The notes: generated from the letters alone by a model not told the origin. 32,890 nucleotides of DNA from SAR202 cluster bacterium (GCA_016872495.1 VGZT01000026.1:1-32890), one strand, 5' to 3'. Shown: positions 8,869 through 18,822, counted from the first letter of the stretch. A program made the numbers and translations.

Positions 8869-9409
8869 GTGATCGACTTGGCACTGATGGCGCTTGCCGG
8901 GCTCGCGCTTGGCGGCGCGGCCAGTAAGGCGGTCGAACGCCGCCCAATGCGGATCATGGGCTACGCGGCCAGATCGGGCTGTCGTGCTGTCTCAGTTCGA
9001 CCGGGTGACGATCGCCTCTACATCGGTTCTTGCCGCCGCCTTTCCCACCCTGGCAATCATCGATCTTGCACATCAATTGCTGCCCGATAACACCGTCCTG
9101 CCCGGGATTCTGGCCGGCCCGAGTTTCGCGCCATTTCTCGGACACCTGAACACGTGGGATGGCGCACTCGGCGCAGTAGCCGGCTTCCTCCTTTTTCTGC
9201 CCATCTGGCTGCGGGCACAGCTGCCGGGGCCAGCCGGGCAAATCATGGGACTCGGCGACCGCAAGTTTTCTGCCATGCCGGACGCCGCACTCGGACTGCA
9301 ATTCCGGGGCGGCGCGGTGCACACGGGCGTGCGGATCGGCGGCCTGGCTGCGGTCGGCCGATACTGGACCGGGCACTCAACCTTCTTGCCTGAGGAGACC
9401 GTCTATTGA
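8869..9409 (+). pseudogene. Frameshifted remnant of a prepilin peptidase (A24, PilD-like)
   Basis: Two overlapping frames together resemble a shortened type IV prepilin peptidase. The frame from the GTG at 8869 gives a hydrophobic N-terminus (IDLALMALAGLALGGAASKA), then loses character near 8980. The frame open to 9409 picks up with a membrane segment, AIIDLAHQLLPDNTVLPGI, and later MGLGDRK. These correspond to the two catalytic aspartate sites of the family (D at 9062-9064 in the IDxxxxxLPD motif and D at 9257-9259 in GxGDxK), where the third position is usually Val-Lys. The cysteine-rich methylase region is missing, and the end (RYWTGHSTFLPEE) no longer looks like a membrane helix. The stop overlaps the next gene's TTG start (TTGA). 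I read it as a decayed gene; a sequencing indel is the alternative. Confidence 0.55.
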
Positions 9410-10068
9410 CAGCCCGCGTCGCATCGGCATCAGTCGGCTCATTCGCCGAAAATGTCTACGTAATTGCCGCCGCCGAAAGCAATGACTGCGTCGTGATCGA
9501 TCCGGGATCTGACGGCGAAATGATCGCCAACGCGATCAAAGCTGCTGGCTTCAACCTGCGCTACATCCTGATCACGCACGGCCACGCCGACCACACGGGC
9601 GCGATCGCCGTGATCAAGCGAGAACTGGGCGGCACGATCGCCGCCCATCACGGCGACGTCGACATGGTGGCTAATCCGGACCCAGGCATCGTTCAACTCC
9701 TGGGCGATTTCGAACAACCACCAGCCGTCGAATTGGTACTGCACGGCGGCGAAATCATCGAGGTGGCGGACCTGAAGATCCGGGTAATAGCCACGCCCGG
9801 CCATACCCCGGGAAGCGTCTCCTACCTGTGCGAAAACCTGCTATTTACCGGCGACACGCTGTTCAAGGGAAGCATCGGACGGTACGACCTGCCGGGTGGT
9901 AATGGAGAGCTGGAACTGTTGAGTATCCGTGAGCACCTTCTCACCCTTCCCGAGGAAACAGTAGTGCTTCCGGGGCACGGCCCTCAGACGACGATCCGAG
10001 AAGAGAGTGCCAACAATCCTTTCCTCACTTCCAGGGTCACGGATGAGGACGATCAGGCCGGCAACTAG
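9406..10068 (+). CDS. Metallo-beta-lactamase fold hydrolase, glyoxalase II-like
   Basis: This 220-residue protein binds two metals through the classic motif THGHADHTG (H58, H60, D62, H63), with further ligands in TPGHTPGS, FTGDTLFKGSIGR and VLPGHGP. The order and spacing match YcbL/GloB-like hydrolases, which cleave thioesters such as S-lactoylglutathione or related metabolites; the real substrate is not readable from sequence. The start is a TTG at 9406 with a good GAGGAGA about 7 bases ahead, overlapping the stop of the preceding prepilin-peptidase remnant. That overlap suggests the pair was once translated together. It lies downstream of mutS on the same strand. Confidence 0.9.
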   Translation: MTARVASASVGSFAENVYVIAAAESNDCVVIDPGSDGEMIANAIKAAGFNLRYILITHGHADHTGAIAVIKRELGGTIAAHHGDVDMVANPDPGIVQLLGDFEQPPAVELVLHGGEIIEVADLKIRVIATPGHTPGSVSYLCENLLFTGDTLFKGSIGRYDLPGGNGELELLSIREHLLTLPEETVVLPGHGPQTTIREESANNPFLTSRVTDEDDQAGN

Positions 10069-10161
10069 CAGAGACAGCTGCAGAGCAGACCTGACACTAT
10101 TTGCGCTTGACTGCCCTCCGAGAGAAGCGCCACTCCTGCAGAAAAACATGCGAATAATTCG

Positions 10162-10170
10162 TGCTAAGAT
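10162..10170 (+). promoter_or_regulatory. Extended -10 promoter for the 96-residue AT-hook-like gene
   Basis: TGCTAAGAT has the TGn extension plus a TAnnnT hexamer, an extended -10 that can work without a -35. Expected initiation near 10177 would give a leader of about 30 bases carrying the GGGGGGT ribosome binding site before the ATG at 10207. The surrounding 100 bases are noticeably AT-richer than the genes. Confidence 0.45.
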
Positions 10171-10206
10171 CTGCATAAATTAGGTTTTGGGACTTCGGGG
10201 GGTCTG

Positions 10207-10497
10207 ATGAACATAGTTGACGCGGATCTGGCGACGCTTAGGAAGGCCGCCAAGCGTGGCCGGGTTCGTTCAGAGGAAACGCAGCAGTTGATCGACACGA
10301 TCGACGCGCTGGAGACTGGGGAAGCCAAGGCCGTCTTGCTGGGACGCGGCGAGAACGGGGAAAAGGTCCGGGCCCGCGTCGCATACGCGGCCAAGATCGT
10401 AGGCAAGCCCTTGCAGATAGCGCTGGCCAGCGACCGTGTCCTGTTCGCGCTGAAAGAGGTCAAGCGACGGCGCGGGCGGCCGCGGAAGAACTCCTGA
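10207..10497 (+). CDS. Small basic protein with C-terminal AT-hook-like motif
   Basis: I do not recognise the family of this 96-residue protein. The ATG is preceded by a purine-rich GGGGGGT ribosome binding site. The N-terminal half is predicted helical and charged (ADLATLRKAAKRGRVRSEE, then QLIDTIDALETGEAKAVLL). The C-terminus ends in KRRRGRPRKNS, whose RGRPRK at 89-94 matches the core of AT-hook minor-groove binders. The size, the charge and this motif suggest a small DNA-binding, possibly nucleoid-associated, protein; that is inference. It is a single-gene unit with its own extended -10 promoter and a strong terminator, unlike the surrounding operons, as expected for an abundantly expressed product. 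Confidence 0.75.
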   Translation: MNIVDADLATLRKAAKRGRVRSEETQQLIDTIDALETGEAKAVLLGRGENGEKVRARVAYAAKIVGKPLQIALASDRVLFALKEVKRRRGRPRKNS

Positions 10498-10532
10498 AGG
10501 CTCGCCTCGGGCCTTCGTGACCTCGTAAACAA

Positions 10533-10567
10533 AAGGGGCGTCCCGTAACGGGACGCCCCTTCTTTTT
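10533..10567. terminator. Strong bidirectional Rho-independent terminator
   Basis: A perfect 11-bp stem, GGGGCGTCCCG (10535-10545) with CGGGACGCCCC (10549-10559), closes a TAA loop. It is flanked by AAAA on the left and TTCTTTTT on the right, so a U-tract follows the hairpin in both directions. It lies between the convergent AT-hook-like gene and the last gene of the molybdenum hydroxylase operon and should end both transcripts. Confidence 0.92.
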
Positions 10568-10581
10568 CAGGATCCGGTGCG

Positions 10582-11451
10582 CTATTTGGCCCGGCCGAGC
10601 GCCCGGGTAATGGCCCGTTCCGCCGCGACCACGGTCAGGTGGGCCCGGTACTCCGGCGAAGCATGGATGTCGCCATTGAAGTCGCCGATCTCGGCGCCGG
10701 CACGCTTGGCAGCCGTGCTGATCTGCGAGGCGGTCAGCGCCTTCCCGACCAGGATGCGTTCCGTCCGTTTTGCGCGCACGGCCTTCGGTCCCGCGCCGGT
10801 CACGGCAACTCTCGCCGCCGTGCACACGCCACTGGCATTCACCGTGACGATGGCGGCCACGCCAACCACGGCATAGTGCGACGCCTTGTTCTCGAACTTG
10901 TAGTAAGCGGTTCCAGTCCTGGCCGCCAGGAATGGGATCCTGACGGTCTTGAGGACTTCACTGGGCCGCAACGACGTGGTCAGCAGGTCGACGTTAAACC
11001 GTTCGATGCTGATCTTGCGCGTGGCGCGGCTTGACGACGCCTCGAGCTCGGCCCCGAGCGCAAGGATCACCGCCGGGAAGTCGCCCGCCGGGTCGGCGTG
11101 CGCGAGGCTTCCACCGATCGTGCCCTTGTTGCGTACCTGCAGGTCGGCGACCTGCCCGGCCGCTTCGGCAAGGAGCGGGAAGTACTTTCGTACGACTGCC
11201 GAAGCTCCTATCGCGTCATAAGTGGTGGCGGCGCCGATCGCAAGACCGCCGCGCTCCTCCTTGATGCCTGACAATTCCTTGATGTTCGACACATCGATCA
11301 GGTACTTTGGCTCCGCCAGCCGGAGCTTCATCAGCGGAATCAGGCTTTGGCCACCCGCCACGATCTTCGCCTCGCCCTTGTAGCGAGACAGCAGCCGGGC
11401 GGCCTCCGCCACGGTGGCCGGCGCCAGGTACTCGAACTGAGCCGTTACCAT
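10582..11451 (-). CDS. FAD-binding medium subunit of a molybdenum hydroxylase (CoxM/XdhB-like)
   Basis: This 289-residue subunit carries FAD and passes electrons between the iron-sulfur subunit and the final acceptor. The FAD pyrophosphate-binding motifs are AGGQSL at 32-37 and TIGGSLAHADPAGD at 111-124, both diagnostic of the CO dehydrogenase flavoprotein family. The C-terminal domain contains VAVTGAGPKAVRAKRTE, typical of the family. It starts at an ATG immediately after the large-subunit stop (TAG then ATG, no gap), so translation is coupled. It is the last gene of the S-L-M operon and runs into the bidirectional terminator at 10533-10567. Confidence 0.93.
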   Translation of the reverse strand: MVTAQFEYLAPATVAEAARLLSRYKGEAKIVAGGQSLIPLMKLRLAEPKYLIDVSNIKELSGIKEERGGLAIGAATTYDAIGASAVVRKYFPLLAEAAGQVADLQVRNKGTIGGSLAHADPAGDFPAVILALGAELEASSSRATRKISIERFNVDLLTTSLRPSEVLKTVRIPFLAARTGTAYYKFENKASHYAVVGVAAIVTVNASGVCTAARVAVTGAGPKAVRAKRTERILVGKALTASQISTAAKRAGAEIGDFNGDIHASPEYRAHLTVVAAERAITRALGRAK

Positions 11452-13857
11452 CTAGCGTTTCCTCCCGTTGCGTGACCCCTGCCGGGCCTTGCGCCTCTCC
11501 TCTTTTGCGCCCTGAATCAGCCGCCATACCTTCTCCGAGGTGGCCGGCATGTCGATGTGAGTCACTCCCAGGTGCGAAAGCGCGTCCACGACCGCGTTGA
11601 TCACCGCCGGACTGGCTGCGATCGTTCCCGTTTCACCGGCCCCCTTCACGCCCAGCGGGTTGGTGGGAGAAGGCGTCTCAGTGCGGGCGGTTTCGAAATT
11701 CGGGAACATCTCGGCGGTCGGCACCGCGTAGTCCATCATCGATCCCGACAGCAGCTGTCCGTCGTTGCTGTAGACGGCCTGCTCGACCAGGGCCTGTCCC
11801 ACGCCCTGCGCAACGCCGCCGTGCACCATCCCGTCCACGATCATCGGATTGATGACCTTGCCGACGTCATCCACTCCGACATACCGAACCAGCTTGGTGT
11901 CGCCGGTCTCTTCGTCGATCTCCACTACGGCCACGTGGCATCCGAACGGCCAGGTGAAGTTCTCCGGGTCGAAGAAGCTGACCGCCTCGAGCCCCGGCTC
12001 CATGCCCTTCGGAAGGTCCTTGGCCAGATAGCACTGGAGGGCAATGTCCGGGAAGCTCATGGACTTGTCGGGCACGTCCTCAACTACGAAGCGTCCGTTG
12101 GCAAACTGCACTTGCTTTTCGGGCACACCCATCTGGTGGGCGGCCAGCTTCCGTGCCTTGGCCACGACCTTCTGAAGGCTCATGTAGAGGGCCGAGCCCC
12201 CGACCACTACGCTCCGGCTGCCGAACGTACCGGTCCCGAACTGCTGAGCTGCGGTATCGCCGTGCACCACCTCGACGTCTTCCATGGGAATGCCGAGTTG
12301 CGACGAAACGATCTGCGACATCGACGTGTAGTGGCCCTGGCCGTGCGGGGAGGTGCCGGTATAGACGGTCGCCTTCCCCGTCGGGTGGATGCGCACCAGG
12401 CTGGATTCCCAGAGTCCGGCGCCGGCCCCCAGTGAGGATGCGACCGCCGAGGGCGCCATGCCGCAGATCTCGATGTAGGTCGAGAAGCCGATCCCGAGCA
12501 GCTTGCCTTCCTTGCGGGCCGCTCGCTGCTCGACCTTGAACTTCGGGTAGTCGAGCATCTCCAGCGCCTTGTCCAGCGCCTTCTTGTAGTCACCAGAGTC
12601 GTACTTGACCCCCGTGGCCACTGCCTTGCCCCTCTTAAACGCAGGGATCATGTTCTTGCGGCGCACGGCAACGGGGTCGCGCCCGACGGCGTCTGCGAAC
12701 CGGTCAACCATCCGTTCGACCAGGTAGGTCGCCTCGGGACGGCCGGCCCCTCGATAGGCGTCGACCGGCGTGGTGTTCGTGAACGCCCCGCGCACCTTGC
12801 ACTTGACGTTCTCGAGCTTGTAGACGCCGACCAGCATGATTCCGAACAGGATCGTCGGGATCAGCGGCGCAAAGGTCGACAGGTAAGCACCGAGGTTGGC
12901 GTTGACCTCGCAGGAGATGCCGGTGATCGTGCCGTCCTTGTTGCCGCAGATCTCCACATCCGTGATGTGGTCGCGGCCATGCGTCGTGGCCAGGTAGTTC
13001 TCCTGGCGGCCTTCTATCCATTTGACCGGCCTGCCAAGCTGCTTGGCGACGATACCTGTGATCACTTCTTCGGCGTAGATGTAGAGCTTTGAACCAAAGC
13101 CACCGCCGACGTCCGGGGCGATCACGCGCAGCTTGTGCTCAGGGTGGCCCGTCACCAGCGCGAACAGGAGCCGCAGAAGGTGCGGGATCTGGGTCGACGT
13201 CCACATCGTGAGCTGGCCGGAGGCGGGCTCGTAGTCCGCGACCACACCACGGGGTTCCATGGCGTTGGGGATCAAGCGCTGGTTGACGATCCGTTCCCTG
13301 ACGACAACGTCGGCCTTCTTCGCCGCCGCGGCGTAGTCTCCGCCGTTCACTTCCCAGTCGAACGCCACGTTGTTCGGAGCGCCGCCGGCGTCCGCATTGC
13401 CCTCGTGGAGGATCGGCGCGCCACGCTTGGTCGCCTTCTCCGCGTCGACGATCGCCGGTAGTGACTCGTAGGTGACCTTCACCGCGCGGGCTGCATCCGC
13501 CGCGAGATACGGAGCGCTGGCTACCACGGCGGCTACCGCGTCGCCTACGTAGCGCACCTTGTCGACGGCCAGCGGGGGGTGCTTCGGCTGCTTGAGGTCG
13601 GGCAGCACCCAGCCAGCGGGAAGGCTGCCAAGCTGCTCCTGCAGGTCGGCGCCGGTGAAAATCGCGACCACGCCGTCCATTTTCGACGCCCTTGAAACGT
13701 CGACGCGCTTGATGCGCGCGTGAGCGTGCGGGCTACGCACAAGCGAAAGGTGGAGCATTCCAGGGAGCCGGATGTCGTCGACGTACTTGCCCTGGCCGGA
13801 GATGAGGCGCGGGTCTTCTCGACGCTTGACCGATTCGTTGATCCCGACCATCGTCAT
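11452..13857 (-). CDS. Molybdopterin-binding large subunit, form II CO-dehydrogenase-like/aldehyde oxidase family
   Basis: This 801-residue catalytic subunit has GGGFGSK at 251-257 (molybdopterin binding) and GVKGAGE near the C-terminus with the catalytic glutamate E742. The active-site loop reads AYRGAGR at 367-373. True aerobic CO dehydrogenases (form I) carry a Cys in this loop (AYRCSFR), the residue that binds copper. The GAGR version marks form II, whose substrates include purines, aldehydes and heterocyclic acids and which generally have weak or no CO activity. CO oxidation should therefore not be assumed. The ATG overlaps the small-subunit stop (ATGA). The basic tail ([17 protein letters not shown]) is an unusual extension without obvious function. 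Confidence 0.92.
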   Translation of the reverse strand: MTMVGINESVKRREDPRLISGQGKYVDDIRLPGMLHLSLVRSPHAHARIKRVDVSRASKMDGVVAIFTGADLQEQLGSLPAGWVLPDLKQPKHPPLAVDKVRYVGDAVAAVVASAPYLAADAARAVKVTYESLPAIVDAEKATKRGAPILHEGNADAGGAPNNVAFDWEVNGGDYAAAAKKADVVVRERIVNQRLIPNAMEPRGVVADYEPASGQLTMWTSTQIPHLLRLLFALVTGHPEHKLRVIAPDVGGGFGSKLYIYAEEVITGIVAKQLGRPVKWIEGRQENYLATTHGRDHITDVEICGNKDGTITGISCEVNANLGAYLSTFAPLIPTILFGIMLVGVYKLENVKCKVRGAFTNTTPVDAYRGAGRPEATYLVERMVDRFADAVGRDPVAVRRKNMIPAFKRGKAVATGVKYDSGDYKKALDKALEMLDYPKFKVEQRAARKEGKLLGIGFSTYIEICGMAPSAVASSLGAGAGLWESSLVRIHPTGKATVYTGTSPHGQGHYTSMSQIVSSQLGIPMEDVEVVHGDTAAQQFGTGTFGSRSVVVGGSALYMSLQKVVAKARKLAAHQMGVPEKQVQFANGRFVVEDVPDKSMSFPDIALQCYLAKDLPKGMEPGLEAVSFFDPENFTWPFGCHVAVVEIDEETGDTKLVRYVGVDDVGKVINPMIVDGMVHGGVAQGVGQALVEQAVYSNDGQLLSGSMMDYAVPTAEMFPNFETARTETPSPTNPLGVKGAGETGTIAASPAVINAVVDALSHLGVTHIDMPATSEKVWRLIQGAKEERRKARQGSRNGRKR

Positions 13858-14327
13858 GACGACCTCCTGGCCTCGGCCGCTGCCTGTACGGCTTTAACAA
13901 TGTTGTGGTAGCCGGTGCAGCGGCAGAGGTTGCCGCGGAGCCCGGCCCGGATCTCCGCTTCCGTCGGTTTCGGACTCTTCTTGAGCAGGGCAACCGTGGT
14001 TATGATCATGCCCGGCGTGCAGAAGCCGCACTGCAGCCCATGCTGGTCCCAGAAGGCCTGCTGCACCGGGTGGTACTTGCCGTCTTTGGCGAGTCCCTCG
14101 ACCGTGGTGATATCGGCCCCGTTAGCCTGGACCGCAAACATCGTGCAGGATTTGACGGCCTGCCCGTTCACCAGCACGGTGCATGCGCCGCAGCTGCTGG
14201 TATCGCATCCGATATGCGTGCCAGTAAGATCGAGCACATCCCTGATGAGGTGCGAAAGCAGCAATCGAGCTTCGACGTGCGCGGTATGCTCCACGCCGTT
14301 GACCCTCATGGTGATCATGTAGGACAT
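13854..14327 (-). CDS. 2Fe-2S small subunit of a molybdenum hydroxylase (CoxS-like)
   Basis: This 157-residue electron-transfer subunit contains all eight cluster cysteines. The plant-ferredoxin-type cluster uses C41, C46, C49 and C61 ([12 protein letters not shown]...KSC), and the second uses C100, C103, C135 and C137 (QCGFC...NLCRC). I start it at the ATG at 14325-14327, which has GGAGC about 7 bases ahead; a TTG two codons earlier is possible. It is the first gene of the S-L-M operon, and its stop overlaps the large-subunit start (ATGA). It should carry electrons from the Mo site to the FAD of the medium subunit. It is divergent from the CoxG-like gene. Confidence 0.94.
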   Translation of the reverse strand: MSYMITMRVNGVEHTAHVEARLLLSHLIRDVLDLTGTHIGCDTSSCGACTVLVNGQAVKSCTMFAVQANGADITTVEGLAKDGKYHPVQQAFWDQHGLQCGFCTPGMIITTVALLKKSPKPTEAEIRAGLRGNLCRCTGYHNIVKAVQAAAEARRSS

Positions 14328-14446
14328 GGGCAAGCTCCATTCACAAAGCGCGCGTCTGCGCGAGCGGAGCCACTATGCATCCGATTGCTTGGGAGCGCAA
14401 GTGGTCTGACAGGCGCGCAGCTACCCATCGGGCAGGGGAGAAGAAG

Positions 14447-14887
14447 TTGAAGATAGAAGGTTCTTACGAGATCAAGGCCGCCAGAGAGCGCGTCTGGGAC
14501 CTGCTCAACGACGTCGATGTCCTCCGCGACTGCATTCCTGGCTGCGAATCGCTGACGCCGGCCGGCCCCGATACATTCGAGGCGGAGCTGTCGGTGGGGA
14601 TCGGCATGATCCGCGGCTCGTATTCAGGCCGCGTCCGGATCAGCGATCGAAAAAAGCCCGGGTCGTACCGCCTGGAGATCGAGGGAGAAGGCCCGGGCGG
14701 GTTCATCAAGGGCGACGCCACAATCACGCTCCAGGCTACGGGCGAGAGTGTGACGACCGTGACCGTCGACGGCGACGGTGAGGTCGGCGGGATGCTGGCC
14801 CGGGTCGGACAGCGCCTGATTGGCCAGGCGTCGAAGTCGCTCATGAAGCAGTTCTTCGACTGCGCTGGCAAGAAGGCCAGGGGCTAG
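14447..14887 (+). CDS. CoxG-like SRPBCC-fold protein
   Basis: This 146-residue protein begins KIEGSYEIKAARERVWDLLNDV and contains LRDCIPGCESL, the recognisable opening of the CO dehydrogenase subunit G family (SRPBCC/START-like fold). In the cox system CoxG anchors the enzyme to the membrane; here a chaperone, anchoring or maturation role for the neighbouring hydroxylase is likely. I use the TTG at 14447, which has AGGGGAG about 6 bases ahead and gives the family N-terminus. An ATG at 14375 would add 24 unconserved residues. The gene is divergent from the S-L-M operon, about 120 bases away, and convergent with the VOC gene at 14969. Confidence 0.85.
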   Translation: MKIEGSYEIKAARERVWDLLNDVDVLRDCIPGCESLTPAGPDTFEAELSVGIGMIRGSYSGRVRISDRKKPGSYRLEIEGEGPGGFIKGDATITLQATGESVTTVTVDGDGEVGGMLARVGQRLIGQASKSLMKQFFDCAGKKARG

Positions 14888-14899
14888 TGCCCCGAGCCC

Positions 14900-14931
14900 G
14901 TCCCGGCTACCGGGCCCGGGCAGGCCGGGAC
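14900..14931. terminator. GC-rich hairpin between convergent genes, weak terminator candidate
   Basis: GTCCCGGC (14900-14907) can pair with GCCGGGAC (14924-14931) around a 16-base GC-rich loop. It sits in the 81-base gap between the convergent CoxG-like and VOC genes. It has no T-tract on either side, so termination is only a possibility. Confidence 0.3.
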
Positions 14932-14968
14932 CCGGTGTCGGAAAACCCCGGACCGAAGCCGGCGCCCC

Positions 14969-15388
14969 TCACGGGTCGCGCGTATAGCCCCACTCGTCGA
15001 CGACCCGCCGGGAAGGCTTGATACGGGAACTCGTCACGAATTCGATGCGGTTCCCATCGGGGTCCCTGATGAACAGGTAGCGCTGACCATCGTGCCGCTC
15101 TCCCGGCCCTTCGATCTCCAGACTGAGCGCCCGGAAGCGCTCCAGGGTGGCGTCGAAGTTCGTTACCTCGAAGGCCGTGTGGTAGCCGGCCGGCTTCCCA
15201 TCCCGTGGTTCGATCAGGTGCACCATCGATCCGTCGCCGATGGCCGTCCAGACGATGTTCTTCGAATCGACCATCGAAGGGATCACCTGGACGCCAAGGA
15301 CATCCCGCCAGAAGGCCAGGCTCTTCTTACGATCGGTGATCGGGATCCCGACATGGTTGACCCGCTGAACGTGGATCTCGTCAGCCAC
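14969..15388 (-). CDS. VOC family (glyoxalase/dioxygenase-fold) protein, copy A
   Basis: This 139-residue metal-dependent enzyme has two beta-alpha-beta-beta-beta modules. Expected metal ligands are the His in VNHVGI, the His in DGSMVHLIEP and the Glu in IRDPDGNRIEFV. The fold covers glyoxalase I, methylmalonyl-CoA epimerase, extradiol dioxygenases and resistance proteins, so the reaction is open. The GTG at 15386-15388 has AAGGAG 6 bases ahead and begins 10 bases after the RidA stop, so it ends the fumC-MFS-RidA-VOC operon. Its C-terminal tail (IKPSRRVVDEWGYT) closely resembles that of the VOC protein at 20686-21147, marking the two as paralogues. Confidence 0.88.
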   Translation of the reverse strand: MADEIHVQRVNHVGIPITDRKKSLAFWRDVLGVQVIPSMVDSKNIVWTAIGDGSMVHLIEPRDGKPAGYHTAFEVTNFDATLERFRALSLEIEGPGERHDGQRYLFIRDPDGNRIEFVTSSRIKPSRRVVDEWGYTRDP

Positions 15389-15398
15389 CTTGTACTCC

Positions 15399-15860
15399 TT
15401 AGGCCTCGACCTCGACGATCATTTCGACCTCGACAGGGATTGTGCGAGGCAGAGAACCCATGCCTACGGCCGACCGTGCGTGCTTGCCCTGTTCGCCAAA
15501 GACTTCGGTCATCAGGTCGGAGAAGCCATTGATGACCTCGGGGTGATTCTTGAAGTCGGGCACCGCGTTGACCATCCCAAGTACCTTGACGACCCGCTTC
15601 ACTTTGTCGAGGCTGCCGATCTCGCCTTTCAGGCTGGCGAGGGCGGCGATACCTACGAGGCGAGCGGCCTGATACGCCTGCTTTTCGTCCATGTCGCGGC
15701 CGACCACTCCGGACATGAGCGTCTTGTCCTTTTTCAGGGGCCCGTGCCCTGAGATGAACACGAGGTTGCCGACCCGCACCGCGGGCACGTAGTTGGCGAC
15801 GGGTTTGGGCTTGAGCGAAAGATCGATTCCAAGCTCTTTGATGCGCTGTTCTGCCTTCAA
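15399..15860 (-). CDS. RidA/YjgF-family protein
   Basis: This 153-residue protein has the RidA-type opening LKPKPVANYVPAVRVGNLVFISGHGPL and a C-terminal PVEVEMIVEVEA strand. RidA proteins hydrolyse reactive enamine/imine intermediates. This member belongs to a longer subgroup often found in catabolic operons, and the arginine that contacts the substrate carboxylate is not obvious at its usual C-terminal place, so the activity may differ. Translation starts at a TTG (15858-15860) with an excellent AGGAGGG 6 bases ahead. It lies between the MFS transporter and the VOC gene in one operon. Confidence 0.88.
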   Translation of the reverse strand: MKAEQRIKELGIDLSLKPKPVANYVPAVRVGNLVFISGHGPLKKDKTLMSGVVGRDMDEKQAYQAARLVGIAALASLKGEIGSLDKVKRVVKVLGMVNAVPDFKNHPEVINGFSDLMTEVFGEQGKHARSAVGMGSLPRTIPVEVEMIVEVEA

Positions 15861-15954
15861 GAAAGACCCTCCTGTGGGCGGCTGAGCCCCGGTTGTTCGA
15901 TGCCGGACTATTTAACCAGCATGCGACCGCCCCCGCTGAGGCCGGGCCGGAAAT

Positions 15955-17298
15955 TCAGGCTGGCGAGACGGGGGCCGGGCGTTTCGGCGGCCGAAGCATG
16001 AAGAACACGATCGCCGCCGCAAACATGACCACGCTGCCAGCGAACAGGGCGGCCTGGTAGGTGCCGGTCCGGTCGAAGACCAGGCCAGCCGCGATCGGGG
16101 TGATCACCAGGGCTGCGTTGTACATGGGCGCCAGCATGCCCCGCAGGGTCGCGAAATTGCGACGTCCAAACATGTCGCCCACCAGTGCCCAGTTGAGCGA
16201 GGCGCCCGCTTCGGAACCAGCCCAGAGCAGCAAGGAGAGCATCAACGGCCAGGTGCCGCTCACCAGTGCCAGCAGCAGGAGGCTGAGGGCGGAGGACGTG
16301 TATCCGATCGAGAGCAGCAAGGTACGGCCGATACGATCGCCGAGCCAGCCGAAGAGCAGGATCAACGGGACCGAAAATGCCGCCAGGGCGCCCACCATGA
16401 AGGCAGCAGACTGCTCGGACTCGCCCCTCGACACGAGCATCGGCACCAGGTGCACGCCCACGGCGCCGTGCGCGGCCATGCGGAGCACCGTTCCGAGGGT
16501 AAGCACCCAGTAGGCGCGGGTGCGGAGCGCCTCCCGGATGGTCCAATCCTCGGTCGTGGCTTCGAACCGGGAGCTGGCCCTCCCGTGCTTGACCGCCGTC
16601 GGTGCGGGACCGGGAGCCCCGTCCGGGTGCAGGCCCATGCTTTCCGGTGACCTGCGGAAGACGAGCGCGAGGGGCGCAACGACCAGGATCATGAGGATCC
16701 CGACCCAGAAGGCTGCGGTTTGCCAGCCTACGCGCAGGATCACCCAGGCCAGGGCCGGGATCATGATGGCGCCGCCCAGTCGGAACGCCGCGCTGTTTAT
16801 CGACATCGCAAGCCCGCGCTTGCGGATGAACCACTGGTTCAATGCCGTGGTCGCGCCCTGCATGAACGCGGTCGAAGCGCCGATCGAAATCACCAGGAGA
16901 TAGACCAGCAGGAACGACAGGTACGAGTTCGTCTGCGACAGGCCCAGGTACCCGATCCCGACCACGATCGTGCCGGTAAGCATCAACGGGCGCACACCGA
17001 CGCGGTCTACCAGCCAGCCCGTGATCGGGCCCAGGACCCCGTTCTCGGCACGTGCCAGCGCGAACGGCACGGCGGTTGCGGCATGGCTCAGGCCAAGCGT
17101 CTGCGCCACGGGCAGGAAGAAGACCGTAAACCCCTGCCACTGGATGCTGCCCCCGATGCCGTTCGTGAGGGACGACGCGATGACGATCCACCAGCCGTAG
17201 AACATGCCGCCGCGGCGGGTCGCCGGAGCGACCGGCCCGGTTGCATGAGCTGCGGCTGGATCGGGCGAGGTCCGCCCTTCGCCGTCAGAGTTGGTCAA
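15955..17298 (-). CDS. MFS transporter, organic-anion (OFA/monocarboxylate) type
   Basis: This 447-residue protein has about 12 membrane helices with a central loop near residues 205-240. The opening YGWWIVIASSLTNGIGGSIQWQGFTV and the following GPITGWLVDRVGVRPLML loop resemble oxalate:formate antiporter and monocarboxylate-type members, which suggests a carboxylate substrate. The start is uncertain. The longest frame begins at a TTG at 17298 with no good ribosome binding site; an ATG 31 codons later (MFYGWW) follows GGCGGCGG and would remove a low-complexity N-terminus. It lies 55 bases downstream of fumC and 94 bases upstream of the RidA gene on the same strand. Confidence 0.9.
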   Translation of the reverse strand: MTNSDGEGRTSPDPAAAHATGPVAPATRRGGMFYGWWIVIASSLTNGIGGSIQWQGFTVFFLPVAQTLGLSHAATAVPFALARAENGVLGPITGWLVDRVGVRPLMLTGTIVVGIGYLGLSQTNSYLSFLLVYLLVISIGASTAFMQGATTALNQWFIRKRGLAMSINSAAFRLGGAIMIPALAWVILRVGWQTAAFWVGILMILVVAPLALVFRRSPESMGLHPDGAPGPAPTAVKHGRASSRFEATTEDWTIREALRTRAYWVLTLGTVLRMAAHGAVGVHLVPMLVSRGESEQSAAFMVGALAAFSVPLILLFGWLGDRIGRTLLLSIGYTSSALSLLLLALVSGTWPLMLSLLLWAGSEAGASLNWALVGDMFGRRNFATLRGMLAPMYNAALVITPIAAGLVFDRTGTYQAALFAGSVVMFAAAIVFFMLRPPKRPAPVSPA

Positions 17299-17353
17299 GG
17301 ACGGCCGGGGCCCGGGGCGGGCGCCGACCGGCGGAGCCCATCACAGGCCAACT

Positions 17354-18781
<1,428 letters not shown>

Positions 18782-18808
18782 TCATAGCTCCCGAAGTTGC
18801 TGTTCTCT

Positions 18809-18821
18809 TAGCTTGAAGCTA
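18809..18821. promoter_or_regulatory. Palindromic operator candidate at the fumC promoter
   Basis: TAGCTT-G-AAGCTA is a perfect 6-1-6 inverted repeat. It lies about 28-40 bases upstream of the fumC start and covers the expected transcription start of the TAATAT box at 18823-18828 on the minus strand. A dimeric repressor bound there would block fumC and could affect the divergent operon whose -10 is some 50 bases away. Confidence 0.4.
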
Positions 18822-18822
18822 G

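Noticed and set aside
10582-14887. Calling the molybdenum hydroxylase cluster an aerobic CO dehydrogenase (coxMSL)
   Set aside because: The large subunit lacks the Cys-containing loop of form I enzymes and the gene order is S-L-M, so CO as substrate is unsupported.
15908-17191. A 427-codon frame on the minus strand overlapping the MFS gene
   Set aside because: Same strand but shifted relative to the MFS gene, with Arg/Gly/Pro-rich composition and no helices; the other frame has 12 convincing membrane segments.
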